A stretch of 64,000 nt of DNA, from positions 186,001 through 250,000 of the forward strand of contig NZ_JAHKRM010000020.1 of the NCBI RefSeq assembly GCF_019396345.1, written 5' to 3'. Each line of letters starts with the position of its first letter. Position 1 is the first letter of the stretch. This document shows, in pieces, positions 8,154 through 17,449 of the stretch. Source of the DNA: Nonomuraea guangzhouensis. Its GTDB lineage: Bacteria; Actinomycetota; Actinomycetes; Streptosporangiales; Streptosporangiaceae. Below the pieces are notes generated by a model that was not told the DNA's origin, did not search any database, and saw only the letters and a program-made list of their open reading frames with translations. A program made the translations under genes and the position numbers.

Positions 8154-9947
8154 GTGTCCGTTTCCGTGGATGTACCCGCCCCGACGAGCAATGCCGAATT
8201 GGTCGCCTGGGTGAACCAGATCGCCGCATTGACCCAGCCCGACCGGATCGAGTGGTGCGATGGCTCGGAGGAGGAGTGGACGCGCCTGACCAACCTGCTC
8301 GTCGAGCAGGGCACGTTCACTCGCCTGGCCCAGCGGCCCAACAGCTTCTACGCCAAGTCCGACCCGACCGACGTGGCCCGGGTGGAGGACCGGACGTTCA
8401 TCTGCTCCGAGCGAGCCGAGGACGCCGGGCCGACGAACAACTGGGTCGCGCCCGCCGAGATGCGCCGGACGTTCGGCGAGCTGTTCAAGGGCAGCATGCG
8501 CGGCCGGACCATGTACGTCGTCCCGTTCTGCATGGGCCCGCTGGGCGGCGAGATCTCCCAGCTCGGCGTCGAGATCACCGACTCGGCGTACGTGGCCGTG
8601 TCGATGCGCGTCATGACCAGGATGGGTGAGCGGGCGCTGCGCCTGATCGAGGAGCGCGGCGAGTTCGTCAAGTGCGTCCACTCCGTCGGCGCGCCGCTGG
8701 CGCCCGGCCAGGAGGACGTGCCGTGGCCGTGCAGCTCGACCAAGTACATCAGCCACTTCCCGGAGACCCGCGAGATCTGGTCCTACGGGTCCGGCTACGG
8801 CGGCAACGCGCTGCTCGGCAAGAAGTGCTACGCGCTGCGCATCGCCAGCGTCATGGCCCGCGACGAGGGCTGGCTGGCCGAGCACATGCTCATCCTCAAG
8901 CTGACCCCGCCCTCCGGCGAGACCCGCTACATCGCGGCCGCCTTCCCGAGCGCCTGCGGCAAGACCAACCTCGCCATGCTCCAGCCGACGATCCCCGGCT
9001 GGAAGGTCGAGACGGTCGGTGACGACATCGCCTGGATGCGGTTCGGCGACGACGGCCGCCTCTACGCCATCAACCCCGAGGCCGGCTTCTTCGGCGTCGC
9101 GCCCGGCACCGGCGAGGTCACCAACGCCAACGCGGTCAAGACGCTCTGGGGCAACAGCATCTTCACCAACGTCGCGCTGACCGACGACGGCGACGTGTGG
9201 TGGGAGGGGCTCACCGCCGAGCCCCCCGCGCACCTGACCGACTGGAAGGGCCGCTCGTGGACGCCGGAGTCCGATGAGCCCGCCGCCCATCCGAACGCGC
9301 GCTTCACCACACCCGCCGCCCAGTGCCCGACCATCGCCCCCGAATGGCAGGACCCCAAGGGCGTGCCCATCTCGGCGATCCTGTTCGGCGGCCGGCGCGC
9401 CACCGCGGTGCCGCTGGTCACCGAATCGCTGAGCTGGGAGCACGGCGTCTTCCTCGGAGCCAACGTCGCCTCCGAGAAGACCGCCGCCGCCGAGGGCAAG
9501 GTCGGCGAGCTGCGCTACGACCCGTTCGCGATGCTGCCGTTCTGCGGCTACAACATGGGCGACTACTTCGCCCACTGGCTGGAGATCGGCCGCCGCAAGA
9601 ACGCCAAGCTGCCGCGCATCTTCTACGTGAACTGGTTCCGCAAGAACGCCGACGGCAAGTTCATCTGGCCCGGCTTCGGCGAGAACAGCCGCGTGCTCAA
9701 GTGGATCGTGGACCGGCTCAACGGCGAGGCCAAGGCCGTGCCCACCCCGATCGGCCTGCTGCCGGAGGGGCTCGACGTCGAGGGCCTGGACCTGCCGGAA
9801 GAGGACCTGCGCACGCTGCTCTCGGTCGACCGCGAGGTGTGGCGGGAGGAGGCGGCGCTGATCCCGGCCCACTTCGACACGTTCGGCTCGCACCTGCCCA
9901 AGGAGCTGTGGGAGGAGTACAACGATCTGCTCGACCGCCTGAGCTGA
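8154..9947 (+). CDS. pckG: Phosphoenolpyruvate carboxykinase (GTP)
   Basis: Converts oxaloacetate and GTP to PEP, CO2 and GDP, the first step of gluconeogenesis. The 597-residue protein has the GTP-class signature: FPSACGKTN with the reactive Cys268 and P-loop Lys270, [15 protein letters not shown], and the [11 protein letters not shown] guanine-side region. Length fits the GTP family (about 600). GTG 8154 is preceded by GGAGGAG at 8139-8145. It sits alone between a possible operator upstream and a hairpin terminator downstream. Confidence 0.96.
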   Translation: MSVSVDVPAPTSNAELVAWVNQIAALTQPDRIEWCDGSEEEWTRLTNLLVEQGTFTRLAQRPNSFYAKSDPTDVARVEDRTFICSERAEDAGPTNNWVAPAEMRRTFGELFKGSMRGRTMYVVPFCMGPLGGEISQLGVEITDSAYVAVSMRVMTRMGERALRLIEERGEFVKCVHSVGAPLAPGQEDVPWPCSSTKYISHFPETREIWSYGSGYGGNALLGKKCYALRIASVMARDEGWLAEHMLILKLTPPSGETRYIAAAFPSACGKTNLAMLQPTIPGWKVETVGDDIAWMRFGDDGRLYAINPEAGFFGVAPGTGEVTNANAVKTLWGNSIFTNVALTDDGDVWWEGLTAEPPAHLTDWKGRSWTPESDEPAAHPNARFTTPAAQCPTIAPEWQDPKGVPISAILFGGRRATAVPLVTESLSWEHGVFLGANVASEKTAAAEGKVGELRYDPFAMLPFCGYNMGDYFAHWLEIGRRKNAKLPRIFYVNWFRKNADGKFIWPGFGENSRVLKWIVDRLNGEAKAVPTPIGLLPEGLDVEGLDLPEEDLRTLLSVDREVWREEAALIPAHFDTFGSHLPKELWEEYNDLLDRLS

Positions 9948-9962
9948 TCCACCGGCACCGAC

Positions 9963-9993
9963 CGCGCCGGCCGTCTTCGTGACGGTCGGCGCG
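9963..9993 (+). terminator. Hairpin terminator after pckG
   Basis: A 13-bp stem (9963-9975 with 9981-9993, one G-T wobble) with loop TTCGT begins 15 nt after the pckG stop. There is no real T-run (ACCTCTT follows), as is common in actinobacteria. Confidence 0.7.
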
Positions 9994-10035
9994 ACCTCTT
10001 GCTCTGGTATATCCAGACATCCTAGGTTTTGTCGG

Positions 10036-10869
10036 ATGAAGGTTGATGCGCACCAGCATTTCTGGAATGTCGACACCGGTTGGTACACCTGGCTGACCCC
10101 CGATCTCGGCCCGCTCCACCGCACCTACGCCCCGGACGATCTGCGGCCGGAGCTCGACGCCACCGGCATCGAGGCCACGGTCCTGGTCCAGGCGGCCAAC
10201 TCCTATGACGACACCGACGCCATGCTGGCCCAGGCCGAGGCGCACGACTTCATCGCCGCCGTCGTCGGCTGGGTGCCGCTGGACCGGCCGGAGGAGGCGG
10301 CGGAGGCCATCGCCCGCTACCGCAGACATCCGAAGTTTGCCGGTGTCCGCCACCTCATCCACGACGAACCCGACCCCGACTGGGTGGTCCAGGACAGCGT
10401 GCTGGAGTCGCTCGGGCTGCTGGCCGAGGCCGGGCTGACGCTCGACGTGCCGTCGCTGCTGCCGCGGCACCTCGACCACGTGGTCACGCTCGCCGAGCGC
10501 CACCCGAGCCTGAAGATCGTCATCGACCACCTGTCCAAGCCGCGGATCAAGGACCACGAGTGGGAGCCGTGGGCCGCCCAGCTCACCCGGGCCGCCGCCT
10601 GCCCCAACGTGTACGCCAAGGTCTCGGGGCTGGTCACCGAGGCCGACCACCGCGCCTGGACCGTGGAGGACCTCAGGCCGTACGTCGAGCACGCGGTCGA
10701 GACGTTCGGGCCCGAGCGGCTGATGTACGGCAGCGACTGGCCCGTCGCCCTGCTGGCGGCCGACTACCGGACGGTCTGGGAGGTGGCCACGGCCCTGCTC
10801 AGTGGTACCGACAGGGACCGGGTATTTGGTGACACAGCTAGGTATTTCTACGGGTTTGACCGAGTTTGA
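10036..10869 (+). CDS. Amidohydrolase of the COG3618 lactonase-like group
   Basis: A 277-residue TIM-barrel metal-dependent hydrolase. HxH at residues 6-8 (VDAHQHFW), conserved His residues in the middle strands (IDHLSKP) and the terminal Asp234 in YGSDWP match the COG3618 group, which includes L-fuconolactonase and L-rhamnonolactonase. Substrate cannot be set from sequence; a sugar lactone is the likeliest. ATG 10036 has no ribosome site but TAGGTT at 10023-10028 lies 7 nt upstream, indicating a leaderless message. The next gene starts 19 nt after its stop. Confidence 0.88.
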   Translation: MKVDAHQHFWNVDTGWYTWLTPDLGPLHRTYAPDDLRPELDATGIEATVLVQAANSYDDTDAMLAQAEAHDFIAAVVGWVPLDRPEEAAEAIARYRRHPKFAGVRHLIHDEPDPDWVVQDSVLESLGLLAEAGLTLDVPSLLPRHLDHVVTLAERHPSLKIVIDHLSKPRIKDHEWEPWAAQLTRAAACPNVYAKVSGLVTEADHRAWTVEDLRPYVEHAVETFGPERLMYGSDWPVALLAADYRTVWEVATALLSGTDRDRVFGDTARYFYGFDRV

Positions 10870-10888
10870 TGGCGGATACTCTCTGCAC

Positions 10889-11425
10889 ATGGGAGGACTT
10901 CGCTGTGTCGATGGTTCATACCTGACCGTCACGCCCATCCCGTGCATGGACAGCGTCGGCACGCCGTACGAGATCACTCTGGAGCTCCGCCGCGACGGCA
11001 CGCCGTACGGAGTCGTCGGCGAGCGGTGTGGCTGGCTGCTGGCGCGGCTGGCGCTCGGGGTGAGCCGGGCACGCGAAGGGCAGAGCCCGGCGGGACCCGG
11101 CGAAGCGGGCAAGTGGCCCGATCCCGACGACAGATTCCCGGTGGGCGAGGGCGGGAGTGAGCTGTTCTCGTTCCAATATCGCGCGAGGTCCGGCGCGATG
11201 ACCGGCGGGGAGCTACGCTGCCAGCTCAGGACGATCCCCATCTGGCTTCCGGGCGAGCGCGAGTGGCGGGTGACCCGCAGGGCCTTCGTGGAAGCCTGGG
11301 GCTCCAGCGGAGTCGGGATGCGGGCGGTTCTGACATCGTCCGAGCTGGCCGCGTTCGTGCACGGACTGGTCGACGAGGCGGAGGACTGCCTCGGCGGCGG
11401 AGAAGGGCCCCGGGAATCCGGTTGA
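10889..11425 (+). CDS. Hypothetical protein
   Basis: A 178-residue soluble protein without a recognised motif, rich in beta-type segments early (YLTVTPIP, PYEITLELRRDG) and ending in a Gly/Glu-rich tail. ATG 10889 follows a GATACT box by 8 nt, suggesting a leaderless start. An upstream frame extension would read through the end of the amidohydrolase gene and is not used. No family recognised. Confidence 0.65.
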   Translation: MGGLRCVDGSYLTVTPIPCMDSVGTPYEITLELRRDGTPYGVVGERCGWLLARLALGVSRAREGQSPAGPGEAGKWPDPDDRFPVGEGGSELFSFQYRARSGAMTGGELRCQLRTIPIWLPGEREWRVTRRAFVEAWGSSGVGMRAVLTSSELAAFVHGLVDEAEDCLGGGEGPRESG

Positions 11426-11507
11426 GGGAGCAGGCTGGGGTGAAACGCGGTGATAATTGCCTGTTGGGTCATTCGACCATAGGCACGGCACCGATGGGGA
11501 GGACTCC

Positions 11508-12269
11508 GTGGGCCTGCGCGATCTGGTCTACCGGCTGTACGAGCACCGGCTGGAGACCAAGCTGTCGAAGGACAGCGTCCCCCGGCACGTCGGGGTCATC
11601 ATCGACGGCAACCGGCGGTGGGCGCGGGCCATGGGGATGCGCGACGTGGCCAGCGGGCACCGTAAGGGTGCCGACAAGATAGCCGAGCTGGTCACCTGGT
11701 GTCGCGAGACCGGCGTCGAGGTGGTCACCATCTGGATGCTGTCCAACGACAACCTCAACCGGCCCAGCGAAGAGCTGGAGCCGCTGCTGCGCATCATCGA
11801 GGACGTGACGCGGGAGCTGGTGGAGCTGGGCTGGCGGATCAGCCCGGTGGGAGCGCTCGATCTGCTGCCCGACAGAACGGCGAATGTCCTCAAAAACGCA
11901 AAAGAAGTCACATCACACCGTCCCGGCCTGATTGTGAACGTTGCAGTTGGGTATGGAGGAAGGCGTGAGATTGCCGATGCGGTGCGCTCACTCCTCCAGG
12001 AGCACGCCAGCAAGGGTGCGAGCATCGAGGACCTCGTTGAGGTGCTTGATGTCGAGCACATCGCGGAGCATCTCTACACTCGCGGCCAACCCGACCCGGA
12101 CCTCCTCATCCGGACTTCAGGCGAGCAGCGCCTGTCGGGCTTCATGCTGTGGCAGAGCGCTCACTCAGAGTTCTACTTCCATGAGGCCTACTGGCCCGAC
12201 TTCCGCAGGGTGGATTTCCTGCGGGCGCTGCGCGACTATGCCGCGAGACATCGACGTTACGGTTCCTGA
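11508..12269 (+). CDS. uppS: Cis-prenyltransferase (isoprenyl / undecaprenyl-type diphosphate synthase)
   Basis: Condenses isopentenyl diphosphate units in cis to make the polyprenyl diphosphate carrier for cell-wall synthesis. The 253 residues show the family signatures: HVGVIIDGNRRWAR with catalytic Asp33, GHRKGADK, SNDNLNRP, and the C-terminal PDLLIRTSGEQRLSGFMLWQ followed by SEFYF. Chain length of the product (C15 versus C50/C55) cannot be read from sequence. GTG 11508 has GGGGAGGA upstream. It precedes a phoH-type gene. Confidence 0.93.
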   Translation: MGLRDLVYRLYEHRLETKLSKDSVPRHVGVIIDGNRRWARAMGMRDVASGHRKGADKIAELVTWCRETGVEVVTIWMLSNDNLNRPSEELEPLLRIIEDVTRELVELGWRISPVGALDLLPDRTANVLKNAKEVTSHRPGLIVNVAVGYGGRREIADAVRSLLQEHASKGASIEDLVEVLDVEHIAEHLYTRGQPDPDLLIRTSGEQRLSGFMLWQSAHSEFYFHEAYWPDFRRVDFLRALRDYAARHRRYGS

Positions 12270-12304
12270 CGGGACATCTGGGTATCCAGGACGTAACGTG
12301 ATAA

Positions 12305-12327
12305 GTGTCCGGTCACAGACCGGGCAC
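12305..12327 (+). terminator. Hairpin after uppS
   Basis: A 9-bp stem (GTGTCCGGT with ACCGGGCAC, one wobble) and 5-nt loop begin 36 nt after the stop. The rest of the 12270-12476 gap is GC-rich with no gene I can support; it presumably carries the phoH promoter. Confidence 0.6.
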
Positions 12328-12476
12328 TCCGGAGAGGGCCCGCCTTTGCACCACTATCTGCCGCGGGGGGCCGGAATCCGGCGCCGCCGGCACGTCGTGG
12401 TCGGGGACGCGGGTCCGGTCCGGATCCCACCTCGTCTGCAGGGTGCCCGCTCATGTGGGTGCCCGGGGGAGAACGT

Positions 12477-13796
12477 GTGGCAGTGTCCTCGAGCAACCCT
12501 TCGACCAACCCGGCCAAGCGCACGTACGTGCTGGACACATCTGTCCTGCTAGCGGACCCGGCGGCCACGACCCGGTTCGCGGAGCACGACGTGGTCCTCC
12601 CAATCGTGGTGATCACCGAACTGGAGGGCAAGCGACACCACCCCGAACTCGGCTACTTCGCCAGGAAAGCCCTGCGCTACCTGGACGATCTGCGAGTTCA
12701 GTACGGCCGGCTGGACGAGCCGATGCCGACGGGAGAAGGCACGATCAGGGTTGAGCTCAACCACAGCGATCCATCCATCCTGCCGGTCGGATTCCGACTA
12801 GGTGACAACGACACCCGCATCCTGACCGTGGCGCGCTCGCTCGCCGCCGAAGGCTGCGATGTCGTGCTGGTCTCCAAGGACCTGCCCATGCGGGTCAAGG
12901 CCGCCTCGATCGGCCTGGCGGCCGAGGAGTACCGCGCCGAGCTGGTCGTCGAGTCGGGCTGGACCGGGATGGCCGAGGTCCAGGTGACCACGGAAGACGT
13001 GGGGACGCTCTTCGAGCACGGCACGGCCGACCTGGCGGAGGCCAGAGACCTGCCGACGCACACCGGCCTGCGGATGCTGTCGGCCAAGGGCTCCGCCCTC
13101 GGCCGCGTGCTGCCGGACAAGTCGGTACGGCTGGTGCGTGGGGACCGGGAGGTGTTCGGTCTGCACGGCCGGTCCGCGGAGCAGCGCATCGCGCTCGACC
13201 TGCTGATGGACCCGGAGATCGGGATCGTCTCGCTGGGCGGGCGCGCGGGCACCGGCAAGTCGGCGCTGGCACTCTGCGCGGGCCTGGAGGCCGTGCTGGA
13301 GCGCCGCCAGCATCGCAAGGTGGTCGTCTTCCGCCCGCTGTACGCCGTGGGCGGCCAGGAGCTCGGCTACCTGCCCGGCTCCGAGGGCGAGAAGATGGGG
13401 CCGTGGGCGCAGGCGGTCTTCGACACCCTGGGGGCGATCAGCTCTCCCGAGGTGATCGAGGAGGTGCTCGACCGCGGCATGCTGGAGGTGCTGCCGCTCA
13501 CGCACATCCGCGGCCGCTCGCTGCACGACGCGTTCGTGATCGTGGACGAGGCCCAGTCGCTGGAGCGCGGGGTGCTGCTGACCGTGCTGAGCAGGATCGG
13601 CGCCAACTCCCGGGTGGTGCTCACCCACGACATCGCCCAGCGTGACAACCTGCGGGTCGGCAGGCACGACGGCGTGGTGGCGGTGGTGGAGAAGCTGAAG
13701 GGCCATCCGCTGTTCGCGCACGTCACGCTGACCAGGTCGGAGCGGTCCCCGATCGCCGCGCTGGTGACGGAGATGCTGGAGGACATCACCCTTTAG
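12477..13796 (+). CDS. PIN-domain PhoH-family ATPase (PhoH2)
   Basis: A 439-residue protein with two domains: an N-terminal PIN nuclease fold (residues about 14-150, with the acidic residues in [14 protein letters not shown] and DNDTRI) and a C-terminal PhoH ATPase with Walker [11 protein letters not shown] (Lys261) and Walker B VIVDEAQ (Asp357). Proteins of this layout act as sequence-specific RNA helicase/RNases. In mycobacteria phoH2 follows an antitoxin-like small gene; none is evident here. GTG 12477 follows GGGGGAG by 5 nt; GTG 12483 is an alternative. Convergent with the lipoprotein gene. Confidence 0.92.
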   Translation: MAVSSSNPSTNPAKRTYVLDTSVLLADPAATTRFAEHDVVLPIVVITELEGKRHHPELGYFARKALRYLDDLRVQYGRLDEPMPTGEGTIRVELNHSDPSILPVGFRLGDNDTRILTVARSLAAEGCDVVLVSKDLPMRVKAASIGLAAEEYRAELVVESGWTGMAEVQVTTEDVGTLFEHGTADLAEARDLPTHTGLRMLSAKGSALGRVLPDKSVRLVRGDREVFGLHGRSAEQRIALDLLMDPEIGIVSLGGRAGTGKSALALCAGLEAVLERRQHRKVVVFRPLYAVGGQELGYLPGSEGEKMGPWAQAVFDTLGAISSPEVIEEVLDRGMLEVLPLTHIRGRSLHDAFVIVDEAQSLERGVLLTVLSRIGANSRVVLTHDIAQRDNLRVGRHDGVVAVVEKLKGHPLFAHVTLTRSERSPIAALVTEMLEDITL

Positions 13797-13805
13797 ATCG
13801 ACAGA

Positions 13806-14318
13806 TCATTTCAGGTCGCCGCAGATGAACCGTCCCTCCGTCTTGGAGGGGCGGTTCTCCGGGTATATGTGGATGATCTTGACTTGCTCGAACGCCGCGT
13901 CCTGCTGGGCCGTACAGACGATCTGGGCCTTGGCCAGCCTGCTGAGGGTGCCCTCGCCCCTGATGAAGACGGTCAGCGTCGAGGTCCGCGGCAGCTGGAC
14001 CTCGTCGCGCTGGATGGGGTTGAGCGAGTCCTCGATGCGCTCGAAGGTGAAGCCGCGCAGGGCGGTGTCCCGGTCGCCGAGCGGCAGGCCGGAGGCGTCG
14101 AACAGCGCGGTGAGCAGGCTGCTGACCGTGTCGGATTCGACGTCGGCCGGCTCCAGCGTCAGCTTGCCGTTCTTGAGCAGGTAGATCGTCTTCGAGGGCG
14201 GCGGCACCTCGATGACCGGCGGCGTGGCCCGTACCTCGACGTCCGTGGGGGAGATGCCGCAGGCGGCCACCGCCAGGAGGGCGAGGAGGGTGGCGGCGAG
14301 GGCGCGACGGTCAGCCAT
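13806..14318 (-). CDS. GerMN-domain lipoprotein of the two-component operon
   Basis: A 170-residue exported lipoprotein: the signal peptide ends in a lipobox LAVAAC (Cys20), followed by one GerMN-type domain (SLLTALFDAS near residue 70 and the STLTVFIRG strand). Its ATG overlaps the end of the sensor kinase gene by 8 bp, so it is the third gene of the regulator-kinase-lipoprotein operon. An accessory lipoprotein modulating the sensor outside the membrane is plausible (compare CseA or LpqB arrangements) but is inference. Confidence 0.85.
   Translation of the reverse strand: MADRRALAATLLALLAVAACGISPTDVEVRATPPVIEVPPPSKTIYLLKNGKLTLEPADVESDTVSSLLTALFDASGLPLGDRDTALRGFTFERIEDSLNPIQRDEVQLPRTSTLTVFIRGEGTLSRLAKAQIVCTAQQDAAFEQVKIIHIYPENRPSKTEGRFICGDLK
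13828..13856 (+). terminator. Hairpin between convergent phoH and the lipoprotein gene
   Basis: A 12-bp stem (13828-13839 with 13845-13856, one G-T wobble) and loop GTCTT lie inside the last codons of the lipoprotein gene, 31 nt after the phoH stop. It can end phoH transcription. Confidence 0.6.
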
Positions 14319-15723
14319 GGGGCAGCCAGACCGTGAAGAGCGTGCCCGGCTCCTGCCGGCGTACCGAGATCGTGCCGCCGTGCAGGTGCACGTTGGCCCG
14401 CGCGATGGCCAGGCCGAGACCGCTGCCCTGGCTGCGGGCCCGGCCCGCGCCGGCCTTGAAGAAGCGGTCGAACACGTGGGCCATCGCCTCCGCCGGGATG
14501 CCCTTGCCGTGGTCGCGAACCTTGACCTCCAGCCCGTTCTTCGTAGCCCTGGCGTTGACCACGACGGGGGGCAGTCCGTGCTTGAGCGCGTTGCCGACGA
14601 GGTTGGCCACGATGACGTCGAACCTCCTCGGGTCGAGGTTGACCGTCAGAACGTGGGAGGCGTGCACCTCTACCCCCTCGCCCCAGCCGCGTACCTCCAG
14701 GCAGTCGTCGATGGCGTCGGCCACGTTGACCGGCTCCAGGTTGAGCGTCGCGGTGCCCGCGTCGAAGCGGCTGATCTCGATGAGGTGCTCGACCAGCCCG
14801 CGCAGCCGCTCGATCTCCCGCAGCACCAGGCGTACCGCCTCCGCGGGCGCGTCGGGCAGGCGCTCGGCCTCCTCCGAGAGCATGTCGGCCACGGCGGTCA
14901 TCGCGGTGAGCGGGGTGCGCAGCTCATGCGAGACGTCGGCGACGAAGCGGCGCGACAGCGCCTCCAGCGAGCGCAGCTCCGACACGCTGAGCTCCAGCGC
15001 CGCCGCCGCGTCGTTGAACCTGGAGGTGAGCTCGGCCAGCTCGTCCTGGCCGTGCACGGGCAGCCGCGTGTCGAGGCGGCCCTGGCCGAGCGCCTGCGCG
15101 GCGGCGCTGAGCCGCCTGACGGGCAGCAGCACCTGCCTGGCCGACAGCAGGGCCACGACCAGGGCGATCAGCAGGATGACCACGCCGCCCTGGGTGAGCT
15201 TGCCCTTGAGCGTGGCCAGCTCGCGCTCGTCGTCGCGCAGCGGGAAGAACACGAAGGCCCGCAGACCGGTGGCCTCGGGTTCGGTGCCGGTCTCGCGGTA
15301 TACCTCGGCGCCGACGACGAGCCAGAGCTCGTCGTGGATGAGCCTGCGCTGGGTGACGACGTTCCGTTTGGCCCGGCCGTACAGCTCGTTGGGCACGTCG
15401 TTCATGTTGAGCGGGCCTTCGGCGTAGGTCAGGTTCTTGTACTCCACTACGACGCTGCGGCCGGGTCCGTTGAGCGACTGGGCGACGTTCTCCAGGTTCT
15501 TGGTGGTGGGCGGGGCCTCGCCCTGCCTGAGCGTGCCCACCGGGAAGGTGATGCGGCCGAGTTCCCTGGTCACCAGGTCGATGGAGGTGTCCTCGGCCCG
15601 CTTGACGAGCGCCGACTTGGCCAGCTCGAAGCCGATGGTCGCGACGAGGAAGGAGGCGGTGACGGCGACCACGGTGAACGTGATGACCAGGCGCGCGCGC
15701 AGCCCGGTGGGCAGCGGTATCAC
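14311..15723 (-). CDS. Two-component sensor histidine kinase
   Basis: A 470-residue membrane kinase. Two membrane helices (about residues 13-33 and 173-195) flank an extracytoplasmic sensor of roughly 140 residues. Then follow HAMP, the phosphoacceptor His266 in SHELRTP, and the ATPase domain with the N box NALKHG, DHGKGIP and GSGLGLAIA. The GTG start overlaps the regulator stop codon (GTGA), so the pair is translationally coupled. A longer open frame upstream only shadows the regulator gene. Signal unknown; the lipoprotein downstream suggests an envelope cue. Confidence 0.93.
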   Translation of the reverse strand: MIPLPTGLRARLVITFTVVAVTASFLVATIGFELAKSALVKRAEDTSIDLVTRELGRITFPVGTLRQGEAPPTTKNLENVAQSLNGPGRSVVVEYKNLTYAEGPLNMNDVPNELYGRAKRNVVTQRRLIHDELWLVVGAEVYRETGTEPEATGLRAFVFFPLRDDERELATLKGKLTQGGVVILLIALVVALLSARQVLLPVRRLSAAAQALGQGRLDTRLPVHGQDELAELTSRFNDAAAALELSVSELRSLEALSRRFVADVSHELRTPLTAMTAVADMLSEEAERLPDAPAEAVRLVLREIERLRGLVEHLIEISRFDAGTATLNLEPVNVADAIDDCLEVRGWGEGVEVHASHVLTVNLDPRRFDVIVANLVGNALKHGLPPVVVNARATKNGLEVKVRDHGKGIPAEAMAHVFDRFFKAGAGRARSQGSGLGLAIARANVHLHGGTISVRRQEPGTLFTVWLPHG

Positions 15724-16394
15724 GGAGGGCTGAACCGGTAGCCGAACCCGCGCACGGTGTGGATGAACACCGGCTCGGCCGGCCTCGGCTCGATCTTCGC
15801 GCGTACCCGCTGCACGCAGGCGTCGACCAGCCGCGAGTCGGCCACGTGCGTGTGGTCCCAGACGGCCCGCAGCAGGTAGCGGCGGTTGAGCACCTGGCCG
15901 GGATGCCGGACGAGCTCCAGCAGCAGCCGCAGCTCGGTCGGGGTCAGGTGGATCTCCTTGCTGGCCAGCGTGACCTTCAGCGCGCCCCGGTCGATCATGA
16001 GGTCGCCGAACGAGATCCGGTCGGAGGCGGCGGACTCGGCCCGGCGCAGGATGGCGCGGATGCGCGCGTCCAGAACCCGTGGCTCGACCGGCTTGACCAC
16101 GTAGTCGTCGGCGCCCGCCTCCAGCCCGACCACCACGTCCAGATCGTCGCCGCGCGCGGTGAGCAGGATGACCGGGAGCTGGTCGAGCCGGCGGATGCGC
16201 CGGCACACCTCGACCCCGTCGATGCCGGGCAGCATGACGTCGAGGATGGCGATCTCGGGACGGCGGGACCTGACGTGGTCGAGCGCTTCCTCACCGGTCG
16301 CGTAAGACGTCACGGAGTGCCCCTGCCTGGTCAGCGCCAGCTCTAGAGCGGTGCGGACGGAGGGATCGTCTTCGACGAGGAGGATGCCAGCCAC
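15720..16394 (-). CDS. OmpR-family response regulator
   Basis: A 224-residue DNA-binding regulator. The receiver domain has acidic residues Glu8, Asp9 and Asp10, phospho-acceptor Asp52, and Lys102 in YVVKP. The C-terminal winged helix ends with VRGFGYRFSPP. GTG 16394 gives a normal N terminus (VAGILLVEDD); the open frame continues 30 codons upstream without a ribosome site. It is the first gene of the operon with the kinase and the GerMN lipoprotein. A CRP-type palindrome lies 143 bp upstream. Confidence 0.93.
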   Translation of the reverse strand: MAGILLVEDDPSVRTALELALTRQGHSVTSYATGEEALDHVRSRRPEIAILDVMLPGIDGVEVCRRIRRLDQLPVILLTARGDDLDVVVGLEAGADDYVVKPVEPRVLDARIRAILRRAESAASDRISFGDLMIDRGALKVTLASKEIHLTPTELRLLLELVRHPGQVLNRRYLLRAVWDHTHVADSRLVDACVQRVRAKIEPRPAEPVFIHTVRGFGYRFSPP

Positions 16395-16536
16395 GCGAAC
16401 ATTATTCTTCCATGCCGACTCTCCTTGCGTTCCGTCATGAAACTGTGACATGGCGCGCACGGGACTACAAACTACGACGGGCACGCTTAAAGCGGCCCTC
16501 CCTTCGGTTACGGGCGCCCGAGGGGCGGGCCGAGGA

Positions 16537-16552
16537 TGTGAGGAAAATCACA
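16537..16552. promoter_or_regulatory. CRP/GlxR-consensus palindrome in the divergent promoter
   Basis: TGTGA (16537-16541), GGAAAA, TCACA (16548-16552): an exact match to the TGTGA-N6-TCACA consensus of CRP-family regulators. It lies between the two-component operon and the transglycosylase-like gene, 108 bp upstream of the latter's GTG. Confidence 0.7.
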
Positions 16553-16659
16553 CGTTCCGGGAAACTGGCCGCCAACCAGCCCGTTAGTAAATGCGGCGCC
16601 AACCAGATGTCCCGTTTCGGTTGCGGACCACCCCCCATGACAGGGCAAGCTCATGGGTC

Positions 16660-17379
16660 GTGAGCCCTGGTCCGCAGTTGAGTGAGCGTCCCGCGTCGGA
16701 AACCTCCCGCTCGGCACGCCGACCGGCCCGTTCGTCCGCGCAGAAGGTGAAGCGCGTGGCGGTCATCGGGTTGTCCGTCGTGATCGTCGGTGGTGGCGGT
16801 GCTTTCGTCGCCTACCGAGCGATCGAGAACGCCAAGACGCCGCCCGCACCGATCTCGGCCGAGGACTTCGGCCGGATCGCCAGCGGCGACCTCTACGCGC
16901 CCGACCCCGCCAGCGACGCGCTCAAGGAGGCGGGGGTCAAGGCCTACCAGGCGAAGCAGCTCAAGGACGGACGTAAGAACACCAAGGCCGACCTCGACTG
17001 GGTCGAGGTCAAGAAGAAGGGTCCGGGCGGCGACGGGTTCCCGCCCGCCAACTTCCCGCCGGGCAGCGACCCCTCGCCGGGCAGCAACAAGGCCGTCGCC
17101 AAGCAGATGCTGTCCGGAGCCGGCTTCGGCGCCGACCAGTGGGGCTGCCTGGAGCGGCTCTGGCAGAAGGAGAGCGGCTGGAACGAGCGGGCGATGAACC
17201 GCTACTCCGGCGCCTACGGCATCCCGCAGTCCCTGCCCGGCAGCAAGATGGCCAGCGCGGGCGGCGACTGGCAGACCAACGCCGCCACCCAGATCAAATG
17301 GGGTCTCGGCTATATCAAGGGCCGCTACGGCACGCCCTGCGGCGCCTGGGGGCACTCGCAGTCCACGGGATGGTATTAA
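16660..17379 (+). CDS. Membrane-anchored lytic-transglycosylase-like protein
   Basis: A 239-residue cell-wall protein. After a basic cytosolic stretch comes a membrane helix (about residues 30-50), then a linker, then a C-terminal lysozyme-like domain of the short actinobacterial SLT type: CLERLWQKESGWNERA with catalytic-type Glu171, GAYGIPQSLPGSKMASAG, and a terminal SQSTGWY. It should cut glycan strands of peptidoglycan. Start uncertain: GTG 16660 is used; ATG 16591 is in frame but puts odd sequence first. The upstream region has a CRP-type site and several possible RNA hairpins. Confidence 0.85.
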   Translation: MSPGPQLSERPASETSRSARRPARSSAQKVKRVAVIGLSVVIVGGGGAFVAYRAIENAKTPPAPISAEDFGRIASGDLYAPDPASDALKEAGVKAYQAKQLKDGRKNTKADLDWVEVKKKGPGGDGFPPANFPPGSDPSPGSNKAVAKQMLSGAGFGADQWGCLERLWQKESGWNERAMNRYSGAYGIPQSLPGSKMASAGGDWQTNAATQIKWGLGYIKGRYGTPCGAWGHSQSTGWY

Positions 17380-17449
17380 CAGACCATCTTTCCCTCTGTA
17401 ATCAGCAAGCCGCCACACCCGATGAGACGGCCCGGCGCACGCTGGCCGC

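Noticed and set aside
8082-10124. 680-codon open frame on the minus strand opposite pckG
   Set aside because: The plus strand encodes an unmistakable PEP carboxykinase; the minus frame is a long shadow with no motif.
15724-16206. N-terminal extension of the sensor kinase frame
   Set aside because: It runs inside the response regulator gene out of frame; the GTG at 15723 overlapping the regulator stop gives a normal kinase N terminus.
13806-16394. MtrAB-LpqB identity for the two-component operon
   Set aside because: The order is similar, but the lipoprotein is only 170 residues with a single GerMN domain, far shorter than LpqB, so the name was not used.
16395-16660. ydaO (c-di-AMP) riboswitch upstream of the transglycosylase-like gene
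   Set aside because: Suggested by gene type, but I could not align the conserved ydaO segments; kept only as a check to run.
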